NCBI GenBank assembly: GCA_021298045.1
Contig: JAJTHY010000028.1
Coordinates: forward strand, 1-5,874
DNA: 5,874 nucleotides
Reading direction: 5' to 3'
Origin: Candidatus Jidaibacter sp.
GTDB taxonomy: Bacteria > Pseudomonadota > Alphaproteobacteria > Rickettsiales > Midichloriaceae
Both the position numbers and the translations under genes were made by a program. Shown here piece by piece: positions 5,844 to 5,874 of the stretch. A model generated the notes under the pieces. It was not told the DNA's origin. It ran no database searches and saw only the letters and a list, made by a program, of their open reading frames with translations. Every line of letters begins with the position of its first letter. Within the stretch, counting starts at the first letter, position 1.

Positions 5844-5874
5844 GAAAGAATATATACAGCAGTTTTTTGAAATA
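5842..5874 (+). CDS. Start of an unidentified gene, cut by the window edge
   Basis: Eleven codons are visible (MKEYIQQFFEI), open to the window edge. The start is well supported: ATG with Shine-Dalgarno AAGGA at 6-nt spacing, a TAG stop upstream in frame (5824-5826), and a good promoter about 30-55 nt upstream. The product cannot be named from 11 residues. The leader arrangement suggests a transposase gene at the left end of an insertion sequence, but that is inference. A short upstream frame with only TTG or GTG starts ends in a TGA overlapping this ATG (ATGA), which could allow coupling but is more likely chance. Confidence 0.5.
   Translation, partial: MKEYIQQFFEI

Overview
The window reads as a chromosomal segment of an AT-rich alphaproteobacterium, most likely of the order Rickettsiales. 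The evidence is the gene set and protein signatures: a secG-pyrG pair, an FtsB-type protein with the GERG...LDELARRDLGL signature common in alphaproteobacteria, a flavin-dependent thymidylate synthase (ThyX) of the RHRTANVNEYSARYS type, weak Shine-Dalgarno sequences, and REP-like intergenic repeats ending in 'GGCAATCCAG'. The species cannot be named from the sequence alone.

Layout. Positions 1-158 hold no convincing gene. A near-perfect 24-nt palindrome (139-162) overlaps the pyrG stop codon. Positions 159-2092 (minus strand) hold secG followed 8 nt later by pyrG, with a good sigma70-like promoter upstream of secG. From 2163 the plus strand carries ftsB (divergent from secG, 70-nt spacer), thyX, and a 12-TM APC-family amino-acid transporter placed 25 nt after thyX. 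Positions 4795-5142 are a gene-free 348-bp stretch built of repeat material: a short hairpin right after the transporter stop, a ~94-bp imperfect inverted repeat (4836-4929), AT-rich filler, and a second REP-like end at 5142-5158. That end supplies the last codons and stop of an unrecognised 188-aa membrane protein gene on the minus strand (5143-5709). At the right edge a plus-strand gene begins at 5842 behind a strong promoter, a good Shine-Dalgarno and a hairpin that would sequester both the Shine-Dalgarno and the start codon. Only 11 codons are visible.

How it fits together. Most of the window is housekeeping: CTP and dTMP supply (pyrG, thyX), protein export (secG), division (ftsB) and amino-acid transport. 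I see no defence system, biosynthetic cluster or other new multi-gene system. The parts worth a second look are the repeat-filled interval at 4795-5158, the membrane protein whose C-terminus runs into a repeat, and the right-edge leader. The arrangement of promoter inside the hairpin's left arm is the design insertion sequences use to stop read-through transcripts from translating transposase, so the right edge may be the left end of a mobile element.
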